Assembly (NCBI RefSeq): GCF_030530635.1
Contig: NZ_JAUMUL010000007.1
Coordinates: 39,004 to 78,695 of the forward strand
Length of the DNA stretch: 39,692 bases
Origin: Actinomyces sp.
GTDB lineage: Bacteria; Actinomycetota; Actinomycetes; Actinomycetales; Actinomycetaceae
Direction: 5' to 3'
The translations under genes and the position numbers were made by a program. Below are positions 1 to 6,986 of the stretch, one piece after another; position 1 is the first letter of the stretch, and each line of letters begins with the position of its first letter. Under the pieces are notes generated by a model, which made no database searches, had not been told where the DNA came from, and worked only from the letters and a program-made list of their open reading frames with translations.

Positions 1-19
1 CGGGCCCCCGCCACTTGCG

Positions 20-50
20 CGGGGCCCACCCCGTTACGGGGGGGGCCCCG
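20..50. other. Very stable GC hairpin
   Basis: Positions 20-34 and 36-50 are reverse complements at 14 of 15 positions, with the turn around GTTAC. No T-run follows on either strand, so it is not a classical intrinsic terminator. It may end an upstream transcript outside the window or be a structural repeat. Positions 1-216 hold no gene I can support. Confidence 0.5.
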
Positions 51-104
51 GGGGGCCGCGGCTCCCGGGGCCACCACGCTACGAGCCTCGCCCCGGAGCG
101 TTAC

Positions 105-163
105 ACGACCTTGGTGTACGTTCCACGACCACCCCGGGGTCGTGCACTAGATCCCGGGGTCGT
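105..163. repeat. Paired 20-bp-spaced ACGACC / GGTCGT motifs
   Basis: ACGACC occurs at 105-110 and 125-130, and its reverse complement GGTCGT at 138-143 and 158-163, so each pair is spaced exactly 20 bp. The inner copies form a hairpin (CACGACC 124-130 with GGTCGTG 138-144), and CCCGGGGTCGT is repeated directly at 133-143 and 153-163. It could be a regulator site with two dyads or the remnant of a repeat element. Confidence 0.4.
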
Positions 164-216
164 CATCCGGGCCAGCAGCGTGCGTCGGGTACCTCGAGAA
201 TACGAGGAGTCGGCTT

Positions 217-545
217 ATGATTCGAACGATGAGCAGGTTGGACCCGGCCGCGTACCGCTGCGAAGACTGCTTGTTCACGGTGCGCCCCATGCGCGCCTCA
301 GACGCCCGTGCGGCCACGGGAGTGTGGTATCGCGCCTGGTGCGACACCTACGTCCACCCCGAAGGGGCCACCCGGCAGTGAGCCGACGATGTCTGGAAGC
401 CTAGGCTCAGCGACGAGGGCATCGCCCGGCTGGCACAGGACGCGGCCTCCGGGGAACGAGGCGCTTATATGGTTGCCGACCGCGGTGACGGCGAGATCAT
501 CTGCGTATTCGACACGGATTTCAAGCGGTCCCGAACTCGGAAACA
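217..545 (+). pseudogene. GNAT-family N-acetyltransferase remnant
   Basis: From the ATG at 217 one frame reads a GNAT-like N-terminus (VRPMRASDARAATGVWYRAWCDTY, given here in two parts: VRPMRASDARA and ATGVWYRAWCDTY, then VHPEG). It is cut by TGA at 379-381, and the same frame continues with ADDVWKPRLSDEGIARLAQ and later YMVADRGDGEIIC, which fits the beta strands that follow in this fold. After about 545 the similarity fades and the C-terminal acetyl-CoA part is not recognisable. An in-frame stop (perhaps TGG to TGA) plus a lost 3' end makes this a dead gene. The family call rests on the sequence pattern only, so moderate confidence. Confidence 0.5.
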
Positions 546-580
546 CTATGGCGAGGCGTACTCCCGGTGGTCACCATGCG

Positions 581-643
581 CCGGCCCGCCGGCTGGCGCC
601 AGAAGCGGACAACTGGCGCGAGATAGAACTGGTCGGCGACGCT
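581..643 (+). pseudogene. Fragment of a second acpS gene
   Basis: The frame starting at 581 reads PARRLAPEADNWREIELVGD. The intact acpS downstream reads, at 1501-1566, RAVAPQLPPEAVDWREIELVTD. WREIELV is shared and the DNA matches well over about 55 bases (ctggcgcgagat against ctggcgcgaaat, and so on). Nothing else of acpS is seen nearby, so this is a short internal scrap, in a different frame from the GNAT remnant just before it. It suggests a duplication or recombination around acpS before or during arrival of the toxin-antitoxin pair. Confidence 0.55.
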
Positions 644-646
644 CCA

Positions 647-676
647 TTGCAGTGAAGAATGAACGTGACGTACAGT
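647..676 (+). promoter_or_regulatory. Promoter of yefM-yoeB
   Basis: A -35 TTGCAG (647-652) and a -10 TACAGT (671-676) are separated by 18 bp. Transcription would start near 683, followed by the ribosome site AGGAGGTG (686-693) and the ATG at 698. The -35 lies at the very end of the acpS scrap. Confidence 0.5.
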
Positions 677-697
677 TTTCTGCACAGGAGGTGAGTC

Positions 698-961
698 ATG
701 AAGACCATGACCTACACGGAGTCCCGCGCGCGCTACGCCCAAGTGCTCAATGACGTGGTGGACGACCGCGAGGAGGTCGTCATCACCCGAGCCGGGCACG
801 ATCCCGCCGTCATCGTCTCCCTAGCGGAGTATGAGGCGCTCAAGGAGACCGCCTATCTCCTGCGCAACCCCGCCAATGCCCGACGACTCCTGGAGTCGAT
901 CACCGAACTCGAGGGCGGGCACGGCAAGGCCCACGAGCTTGTGAACACCCGCGAGGACTGA
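698..961 (+). CDS. yefM: YefM/Phd-family antitoxin
   Basis: An 87-residue antitoxin that should bind and neutralise the YoeB toxin encoded 11 bp downstream and repress its own promoter. The N-terminal half has the Phd/YefM DNA-binding fold pattern: MTYTESRARYAQVLNDVVDD, then EEVVITRAGHDPAVIVSLAEYEAL. The C-terminal part (LLRNPANARRLLESITEL and on) is the toxin-wrapping segment, with the usual NPANARRL signature. A strong ribosome site, AGGAGGTG, sits 4 bp before the ATG. The antitoxin-then-toxin order and the short gap are typical of the family. Length is normal for YefM (about 85 residues). Confidence 0.93.
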   Translation: MKTMTYTESRARYAQVLNDVVDDREEVVITRAGHDPAVIVSLAEYEALKETAYLLRNPANARRLLESITELEGGHGKAHELVNTRED

Positions 962-972
962 CCGGGCCCGCC

Positions 973-1233
973 ATGAGACTCATCTGGTCTACCCACGCCT
1001 GGGAGGACTACCTGTGGTGGCAGACCGAGGATCGGCAAGTCCTCAAACGCGTCAATCTCCTCCTCCAGGACATCCAACGGCACGGCAACGAGGGCCGCGG
1101 TAAGCCCGAGGCCCTCCGCGGCACTCTCAGCGGCTACTGGTCGCGTCGCATCACGGCCGAACACAGGCTCGTCTACCGGGTCGATGGTGGCGACCTCCTC
1201 ATCGTTGCGTGCAGGCTTCACTATGGGCGTTGA
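973..1233 (+). CDS. yoeB: Txe/YoeB-family toxin, ribosome-dependent mRNA endonuclease
   Basis: An 86-residue toxin of the YoeB/Txe type. These enter the ribosomal A site and cut mRNA near the start codon; YefM holds them inactive. The family landmarks are all present: W-ED-YLWWQ near the N-terminus, LLLQDIQR, the KPEAL segment with the catalytic Glu, GYWSRRI with the catalytic Arg, EHRLVYRV, and the C-terminal LHYGR with the catalytic His. It therefore looks active. The last 11 bp overlap the proposed acpS start at 1223, so acpS may be translationally coupled to the toxin gene. Confidence 0.93.
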   Translation: MRLIWSTHAWEDYLWWQTEDRQVLKRVNLLLQDIQRHGNEGRGKPEALRGTLSGYWSRRITAEHRLVYRVDGGDLLIVACRLHYGR

Positions 1234-1723
1234 ACCGCGGTTGCCCGACGTCCCCGAACGTCAAAACGGTGAGGTCCTCGGCGTCGGGGTGGATCTGGTG
1301 CACGTCCCCGGCCTGAGCGAACAGATTAGCCAGCCGGGCACCGTCTTCGCTGAGCGGGCCTTCACTGCCCGCGAGCGGCGCGACGCCGCCCGCCGGGCCG
1401 AATCCACCGGCTCGACGCAGGCCGAACACCTGGCCGGACGCTGGGCCGCGAAGGAGGCCTTCATCAAGGCGTGGTCCGGGGCCGCCAACACCCGCGCCGG
1501 CCGCGCCGTCGCCCCGCAGCTACCGCCGGAGGCGGTCGACTGGCGCGAAATCGAGCTGGTCACCGACCGCTGGGGGCGGCCGTCTGTGCACCTGAGCGGA
1601 ACGGTGGCCAAGGCCGTTGCCGCGAGTTTGGGCAACAGCGCCGCCGCACCGGAGCGATGGCCCGTCTCGCTGAGTCATGACGGCGGCTGGGCGGTAGCCG
1701 TCGTACTGTGCACCGCGCCCTGA
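1223..1723 (+). CDS. acpS: Holo-[acyl-carrier-protein] synthase
   Basis: Transfers the 4'-phosphopantetheine arm of CoA to a serine of acyl carrier protein, needed for fatty acid synthesis. The Mg-binding motif GVGVDLVHV (Asp24) and WAAKEAFIKA (Lys77, Glu78) are present and match the AcpS family. The product is 166 residues, longer than the usual 120-130, with a short N-terminal leader and an insert before VDWREIEL. The ATG at 1223 lies inside the end of yoeB; starts further downstream (GTG codons around 1250-1270) would trim the leader and cannot be excluded. The overlap implies the toxin-antitoxin pair landed immediately upstream of this essential gene. A scrap of a second copy lies at 581-643. 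Confidence 0.88.
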   Translation: MGVEPRLPDVPERQNGEVLGVGVDLVHVPGLSEQISQPGTVFAERAFTARERRDAARRAESTGSTQAEHLAGRWAAKEAFIKAWSGAANTRAGRAVAPQLPPEAVDWREIELVTDRWGRPSVHLSGTVAKAVAASLGNSAAAPERWPVSLSHDGGWAVAVVLCTAP

Positions 1724-1823
1724 CCCGCGCCGCATGACCGCCCCGACACGCACCGACCGTCGCGCCGTACCGCGGCTGGCCCCGCACTCAATATCGAATC
1801 GACCGCCACATCAGACATCCGCA

Positions 1824-1851
1824 GTGACCGGTGCCTCATCCGCGGTACAGT
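1824..1851 (+). promoter_or_regulatory. Promoter of the dha operon, leaderless type
   Basis: A -10 TACAGT (1846-1851) lies exactly 6 nt before the dhaK ATG, with a weaker -35 GTGACC (1824-1829) 16 bp upstream. No ribosome site precedes the ATG, so the mRNA probably begins at or next to the start codon. Confidence 0.45.
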
Positions 1852-1857
1852 TCTGTC

Positions 1858-2859
1858 ATGAGAAAGCTCATCAACTCCGTTGAAGGAGTCGTGACCGACG
1901 CACTGGTCGGCATGGCTGCGGCGCACCCCGACCGTCTCCGGGTGGACGTGGAGCAGCACATCGTCTACCGCGCCACCCCCAAGGACGAGGGCAAGGTCGC
2001 CATCGTCTCCGGTGGGGGCAGTGGCCACGAGCCGCTGCACGGGGGCTTCGTCGGCACCGGTATGCTCGATGCCGCCTGCGCCGGGGAGATCTTCACCTCG
2101 CCCGTTCCCGACCAGGTATCCGCCGCCACAGCCGCCGTGGACCGCGGCGCCGGTGTACTGCATATTGTCAAGAACTACACCGGTGACGTCATGAACTTCG
2201 ACATGGCCGCCGAGATGGTCGCCGCCGAGTCGGGCACCCAGGTCGCCACCGTCGTCATCGCCGACGACGTCGCCGTAGAGGACTCCCTGTATACCGCCGG
2301 CCGCCGCGGTGTGGGAGTGACCGTGATCGTAGAGAAGATCGCCGGCGCCGCCGCCGAGGAGGGCCGCCCGCTTGCCGAGGTGGCTGCCGTGGCCAAGCGC
2401 ACCTCCGAGGCGGGCCGCTCCATGGGGGTGGCCCTGACCTCCTGCACGGTCCCGGCCAACGGCAAACCCTCCTTCGACCTGCCCGAGGACGAGATGGAGA
2501 TCGGTATCGGTATTCATGGCGAACCCGGCCGCCACCGCGCCAAGATCGCTCCCGCGAGCGAAATCGCCAAACAGCTGGTTGACCCGATCCTGGCGGAACT
2601 GCCCGACGGCGAGCACGGCGTGATCGCCCTGTTGAACGGCATGGGCGCCAGCCCCCTGATCGAGCTTTACCTGACCTACGGGGAGGTCGCCAAGCAACTT
2701 CAGGCAGCCGGAATCAAGGTCGAGCGCTCACTGGTGGGCAACTACATCACCAGCCTCGACATGGCCGGCTGCTCACTGACCCTGGTGCGCGCCGACGAGG
2801 AGATGCTGCGCCTGTGGGACGCCCCGGTGAACACCCCAGGCCTGCGGTGGGGGGTCTGA
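1858..2859 (+). CDS. dhaK: Dihydroxyacetone kinase, DhaK subunit
   Basis: Binds dihydroxyacetone covalently (hemiaminal on a histidine) for phosphorylation to dihydroxyacetone phosphate, using a phosphoryl group carried by DhaL from PTS-phosphorylated DhaM. The product is 333 residues, the normal length. Family motifs are seen: VSGGGSGHEPLH near residue 50, AGEIFTSP, VKNYTGDVMNF, and GIGIHGEPG with the substrate-binding His220. It opens an operon with dhaL (6-bp gap), dhaM and putP. The start at 1858 is chosen because MRKLINSVEGVV matches the family N-terminus and because a -10 hexamer ends 6 nt upstream; longer readings upstream are not supported. Confidence 0.95.
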   Translation: MRKLINSVEGVVTDALVGMAAAHPDRLRVDVEQHIVYRATPKDEGKVAIVSGGGSGHEPLHGGFVGTGMLDAACAGEIFTSPVPDQVSAATAAVDRGAGVLHIVKNYTGDVMNFDMAAEMVAAESGTQVATVVIADDVAVEDSLYTAGRRGVGVTVIVEKIAGAAAEEGRPLAEVAAVAKRTSEAGRSMGVALTSCTVPANGKPSFDLPEDEMEIGIGIHGEPGRHRAKIAPASEIAKQLVDPILAELPDGEHGVIALLNGMGASPLIELYLTYGEVAKQLQAAGIKVERSLVGNYITSLDMAGCSLTLVRADEEMLRLWDAPVNTPGLRWGV

Positions 2860-2865
2860 AGATCT

Positions 2866-3549
2866 ATGACCACGACCGCTCATACCCCGTCGGCCCCACT
2901 GACGGCGCTCACCGCTGTCGACGTGGCGGCCTGGATTCGCCGCACCGCCGAGCTCATCTCGGCACACGCCGACGAACTCACCGCTCTGGACGCCGCGATC
3001 GGTGACGCCGACCACGGCGCCAATATGAAGCGCGGCATGAATGCTGCAGTCGAGTCCCTGGCGGCCGATCCCGATGCCCCGGCGACCGTTCTCAAGCAGA
3101 CTGCCATGGCGCTGATCTCCAAGGTCGGTGGCGCAGCCGGCCCGCTGTACGGCACTTTCTTCCTGCGTATGTCGACCTCCTGCGCCGGCAAGGAGACCAT
3201 CGACGCTCCCGCCCTGGCCGAGGCCGTCGCCGCCGGCATCGGTGGCATCGTCCAGCGCGGCAACGCCGAGTCGGGTGACAAGACCATGTTCGACGCCTGG
3301 TCCCCGGCGCTGGAGGCGCTGCACTCCCACAGCGACGGGGAGGATGCCTTGGCGGACGCCGTCGTCGCCGCTGCTGCCGCCGCGCAGGCGGGACGCGATG
3401 CGACCGAGCCCATGTTGGCCAAGAAGGGGCGTGCCTCCTATCTGGGGGAGCGCTCCGTCGGCCACATAGACCCGGGCGCCGCCTCCACGGCCCTGATCTT
3501 GCGGGCGCTGGCGGACGTCGTGACCGGCCAGACGGCGGACGCCGCATGA
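2866..3549 (+). CDS. dhaL: Dihydroxyacetone kinase, ADP-binding DhaL subunit
   Basis: The 227-residue partner of DhaK that holds a tightly bound ADP as phosphoryl shuttle. The signature LDAAIGDADHGANMKRG supplies the Mg-coordinating aspartates. VGGAAGPLYGTFF contributes to the nucleotide site, and GDKTMFDAWSPAL follows; all are typical of DhaL. The N-terminal 15 or so residues are rich in Thr, Ala and Pro and are not conserved. It overlaps dhaM by 4 bp (ATGA), so translation is probably coupled. DhaL of this type depends on PEP via PTS rather than ATP, which fits the presence of dhaM. Confidence 0.95.
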   Translation: MTTTAHTPSAPLTALTAVDVAAWIRRTAELISAHADELTALDAAIGDADHGANMKRGMNAAVESLAADPDAPATVLKQTAMALISKVGGAAGPLYGTFFLRMSTSCAGKETIDAPALAEAVAAGIGGIVQRGNAESGDKTMFDAWSPALEALHSHSDGEDALADAVVAAAAAAQAGRDATEPMLAKKGRASYLGERSVGHIDPGAASTALILRALADVVTGQTADAA

Positions 3550-3965
3550 CGGGCATCGTCGTCGTATCTCATTCCCGTGCACTGGCCGACGCCGCCGTCG
3601 CCCTGACCAAGGGTCTTATCCCCGGCCTGGATGCGCCGCTTGAGGTCGCGGCGGGATTGCCCGACGGTTCTTTGGGCACCGATGCCACCGAGATCATGGC
3701 AGCCATTGAGAGCGCCGACGACGGCAGCGGCGTAGTGGTTCTGGCCGACCTGGGCAGCGGCGTCCTGGCCGCCCAGATGGCGCTGGAACTGCTCGATCCG
3801 GCAATGGCCGAACGAGTGCGCCTATCCGGCGGCGCACTCGTGGAGGGACTGGTGGCGGCCTACGCCGCCGCCGGCACCGGCAAGGACCCGGATGCGGTAC
3901 ACGCCGACGCCGACGCCGCCGCTTCCCTTAAACTGCGGCAGGTTGCAGGCCCCCCGGCCCCGTAG
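3546..3965 (+). CDS. dhaM: PTS-dependent dihydroxyacetone kinase phosphotransferase DhaM (EIIA domain only)
   Basis: Passes phosphate from PTS HPr to the ADP of DhaL. The product is 139 residues and has only the mannose-type EIIA domain, with the phospho-accepting His9 in VVVSHS. It lacks the HPr and EI-like domains found in the long E. coli DhaM, so it must take phosphate from a general HPr encoded elsewhere. VVVLADLGSGVLAAQMALELL and VRLSGGALVEGLVAAYAAA match the family. It lies between dhaL (4-bp overlap) and putP (7-bp gap). Confidence 0.92.
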   Translation: MTGIVVVSHSRALADAAVALTKGLIPGLDAPLEVAAGLPDGSLGTDATEIMAAIESADDGSGVVVLADLGSGVLAAQMALELLDPAMAERVRLSGGALVEGLVAAYAAAGTGKDPDAVHADADAAASLKLRQVAGPPAP

Positions 3966-3972
3966 GAGAACC

Positions 3973-5454
3973 ATGACCGACACGACCTTCCAAGCCATCT
4001 CCATGATCATCTACTTCGTTGGAATGGTGGCGATCGGCTGGTGGGCCTACGGTCACAACGACTCCCTGGACGACTACATGCTGGCCGGCCGCGGCCTCGG
4101 ACCGGCGGTCACGGCACTTTCCGCCGGCGCCTCCGACATGTCCGGCTGGCTGCTCATGGGCCTGCCCGGGGCCCTGTATGCCAGCGGTTTGGTGGAGGCG
4201 TGGATCGCCGTGGGGCTCACCGTCGGCGCCTGGCTCAACTGGCGCTACGTGGCCCCGAGGCTGCGTTCGTATACGGAGGTAGCCCGGGACTCGATCACCA
4301 TCCCCAGCTTCCTTGACAACCGGCTCCATGATGACCGCCACCTGCTGCGCTGGGCCAGCGGGGGAGTGATCATCGTCTTCTTCACGTTCTACGTGTCCGC
4401 CGGCATGGTCTCCGGCGGCACATTCTTCGAGTCCTCATTCGGGATGGACTACCGCCTGGGACTGACGCTGGTGGCCGGCATCACCGTCATGTACACGCTG
4501 GTGGGTGGCTTCCTCGCCGTGTCCTACACGGACCTGGTGCAGGGAATCATGATGGTGACAGCGCTCATCGCCGTCCCCGTCGTCGGTGTTATCCGCCTGG
4601 GCGGACCGCTGCAGACTCTACGTGCAGTTAGTGAGATAGACCCGCACTACTGGGCGGTGCTCGGCCCCACCACGTCGCTGATCGGCATCGTTTCATCGCT
4701 GGCCTGGGGTCTGGGCTACTTCGGCCAGCCGCACATCATCGTTCGTTTCATGGCACTGCGCAGTCCCCAGGAGGCCGTCGCGGGACGGCGTATCGGCATT
4801 GGCTGGATGCTGTTCGCCGTAGCCGGTGCGGCCGCCACCGCCATTGTCGGCGTGGCCGTCTACCAGCGTGACAGCGCCGCGCTGGCCAACCCCGAAACCG
4901 TGTTCATCGCCCTGGGCCAGTTGCTGTTCCACCCCTTCGTCGCCGGGTTCATGCTCGCGGCGATCCTGGCCGCCATCATGTCCACGATCTCCAGTCAGCT
5001 GCTGGTGACCTCTTCGGCGCTTATCGAGGACCTGTACCGGCACGTGTTCCGCCGTCCCCTGTCGCAACAGCGTCTGGTCATGTACTCGCGCTTCGCCGTG
5101 CTCACGGTGGCCGTGGTGGCTGCGGCCATGGCCTGGACGCCCAATGACACGATCCTGGCCCTGGTCGCCTTCGCCTGGGCGGGCTTCGGCGCCTCCTTCG
5201 GACCCACCGTCCTGCTGTGCCTGTACTGGAAGCGACTGACCGCCACCGGGGCCTTCGTCGGCATCATCACCGGTGCCGTGGTGGTCATGGTCTGGGGCAA
5301 TATCTCGGGCGGTCCGGGTGGCATCTTCAACCTATATGAGCTCGCCCCCGGATTCGCCGCCAATCTGCTCGCCGCCTGGGCCGTGTCCCGGGTCGGTCGA
5401 CCGAATGAGGCCGTGGCCGCCGAGTTCGCCGCCGCAGTCGCCGCGGCCCGCTGA
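3973..5454 (+). CDS. putP: Sodium:solute symporter, PutP-like proline transporter
   Basis: A 493-residue membrane protein of the SSS family with about 12-13 predicted membrane segments. It closely follows PutP: LSAGASDMSGWLLMGLPGA places Asp55 and Ser57, the sodium and substrate residues, at the same numbers as in E. coli. WGLGYFGQPHIIVRFMA keeps the Trp, Tyr and Pro linked to proline binding, and IMSTISSQLLVTSSALIEDLY is the sodium-site helix. The start at 3973 follows TAGGAGAACC. It is only 7 bp after dhaM and so probably in the dha operon, an odd place for a proline carrier; another substrate is possible but the conserved residues favour proline. Confidence 0.88.
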   Translation: MTDTTFQAISMIIYFVGMVAIGWWAYGHNDSLDDYMLAGRGLGPAVTALSAGASDMSGWLLMGLPGALYASGLVEAWIAVGLTVGAWLNWRYVAPRLRSYTEVARDSITIPSFLDNRLHDDRHLLRWASGGVIIVFFTFYVSAGMVSGGTFFESSFGMDYRLGLTLVAGITVMYTLVGGFLAVSYTDLVQGIMMVTALIAVPVVGVIRLGGPLQTLRAVSEIDPHYWAVLGPTTSLIGIVSSLAWGLGYFGQPHIIVRFMALRSPQEAVAGRRIGIGWMLFAVAGAAATAIVGVAVYQRDSAALANPETVFIALGQLLFHPFVAGFMLAAILAAIMSTISSQLLVTSSALIEDLYRHVFRRPLSQQRLVMYSRFAVLTVAVVAAAMAWTPNDTILALVAFAWAGFGASFGPTVLLCLYWKRLTATGAFVGIITGAVVVMVWGNISGGPGGIFNLYELAPGFAANLLAAWAVSRVGRPNEAVAAEFAAAVAAAR

Positions 5455-5537
5455 ATTCATCGGGAGCGGGCACCCGCCACGACCGGCCGGTATCGGGCCG
5501 GTTGGCGTATTCTGGTGGCACTCGAGGGAGAGGCACC

Positions 5538-6986
5538 ATGAAGACCGTCCGCCGCCCAGCTGTTGCCGGAACCTTCTACCCGGATGACGCCCGCGCCCTG
5601 ACGCGAATGCTCGACGACCTGCTGGCCCGAGCACGATCCGATTGGCCCGAAGGCGCCCCCGTGCCCAAGGCCGTCGTGGTCCCGCATGCCGGCTACATCT
5701 ACTCCGGGCCGATGGCGGCGCGCGCCTATGCTCGCCTGGAGGCCGGCCGAGGACGCATCACCCGCGTGGTCCTACTCGGCCCCACCCACCGGGTACCGGT
5801 GCGCGGGCTCGCCCTGACAGGCGCAAAGCAGCTGGCCACGCCCCTGGGGCTGCTGGACGTGGACACCGCCGGCTGCGAACTCGCCGCCACCGTGGCCGGC
5901 GTGACGACCGCACCCGAGGCTCACGCTACGGAGCACTCCCTGGAGGTGCAACTGCCCTTCATCCAAACAGTCCTGGGCGAGGTGCAGACCGTCCCGCTGG
6001 CGGCCGGCACCGCCTCGGCACGTACGGTGGCGGACGTGATCAACGCGCTGTGGGGCGGGCCGGAGACCGTCATCATCATCTCCTCCGACCTGTCCCACTA
6101 CCTGCCGCAGGATCTGGCCGTAACAGTCGATGAGGAGACCGTGGCCCGCATTCTCGCCCTCGACTCCACCATCCCCCACGACCGGGCGTGCGGCGCGACC
6201 CCGCTGGACGGCATGCTGCTGGCCGCCCGCGAGCATCACATGCGCCCCGAGCTGCTGGGCCGGTGCACCTCGGCGGACACGGCCGGCGACCCCGATCGCG
6301 TGGTCGGCTACTGCGCCGTCGCCCTCCATGAGGAGGCCGGAGACGATGGCGCAGGGCACTCGGGCCAAACTGCCGACGCCGACGGCGCCTCGGTCAGCGC
6401 CGTCGTGGAGGCGATCGAGCCTCCGGAAGACGCCGGCCAGATATTGCTGCTGCTGGCCCGCCGGGCCATCGCCCGCGCCGTGGGAGCCGAGGCCGGTGCC
6501 CCCGCCGATCTGCCGGTGGGGGAGTGGCCCGCCTGGCTCGAACGCGACGGCGCCGCCTTCGTCACCCTGCGCAGCGCCGACGGCGCGCTACGCGGCTGCA
6601 TCGGGTCGCTGGAGGCGCACCGCCCACTCGGGCGTGACGTCGCCGACAACGCCGTCGCCGCCGCCCTGCGCGACCCCCGCTTCCCGCCGGTTACGGCCAC
6701 AGAGCTGCCCGCCCTGAACCTGGAGGTGTCCGTGCTGACCACTCCCGAGACGATGGCCGCCCGCGACGAGCAGGAGGTGCGCCGCCGCCTACGGCCGGGC
6801 GTCGACGGCGTGGTGCTGCGGCTGGGGGCACGGCGGGCAACCTTCCTGCCGCAGGTGTGGCAGGAGCTGCCCGACCCGGCCGACTTCCTCCGCCGGCTCA
6901 AGTACAAGGCCGGCTGGCCCGCAGACTTCTGGGACGAGGCCATAATCGTTGAGACCTACCGGGTGCGGGTGTGGGAGGAGGCATGA
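5538..6986 (+). CDS. amrBA: AmmeMemoRadiSam proteins B and A fused (Memo-AMMECR1)
   Basis: A 482-residue fusion of two families usually encoded apart or fused in bacteria. Residues 1 to about 270 are Memo-like, related to extradiol dioxygenase folds: VVPHAGYIYSG (His50), LLGPTHR, ATEHSLEVQLPF, SSDLSHYL (His187) and GYCAVALHEE, the His/Cys set of the presumed metal site. After an Asp/Ala/Gly-rich linker, residues from about 295 to the end are AMMECR1, with its invariant LRGCIG at 351-356. The reaction is not known. A ribosome site, GGGAGAGG, precedes the ATG. It overlaps the radical SAM gene by 4 bp, giving the complete three-part system in two genes. Confidence 0.93.
   Translation: MKTVRRPAVAGTFYPDDARALTRMLDDLLARARSDWPEGAPVPKAVVVPHAGYIYSGPMAARAYARLEAGRGRITRVVLLGPTHRVPVRGLALTGAKQLATPLGLLDVDTAGCELAATVAGVTTAPEAHATEHSLEVQLPFIQTVLGEVQTVPLAAGTASARTVADVINALWGGPETVIIISSDLSHYLPQDLAVTVDEETVARILALDSTIPHDRACGATPLDGMLLAAREHHMRPELLGRCTSADTAGDPDRVVGYCAVALHEEAGDDGAGHSGQTADADGASVSAVVEAIEPPEDAGQILLLLARRAIARAVGAEAGAPADLPVGEWPAWLERDGAAFVTLRSADGALRGCIGSLEAHRPLGRDVADNAVAAALRDPRFPPVTATELPALNLEVSVLTTPETMAARDEQEVRRRLRPGVDGVVLRLGARRATFLPQVWQELPDPADFLRRLKYKAGWPADFWDEAIIVETYRVRVWEEA

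Noticed and set aside
1675..2697. 340-codon minus-strand frame opposite dhaK
   Set aside because: Shadow of dhaK; Gly/His/Asp-rich and without any motif.
5487..5507. ACCGGCC / GGCCGGT dyad after putP as terminator
   Set aside because: A 7-bp stem without T-run in GC-rich DNA; too weak to list as a terminator.
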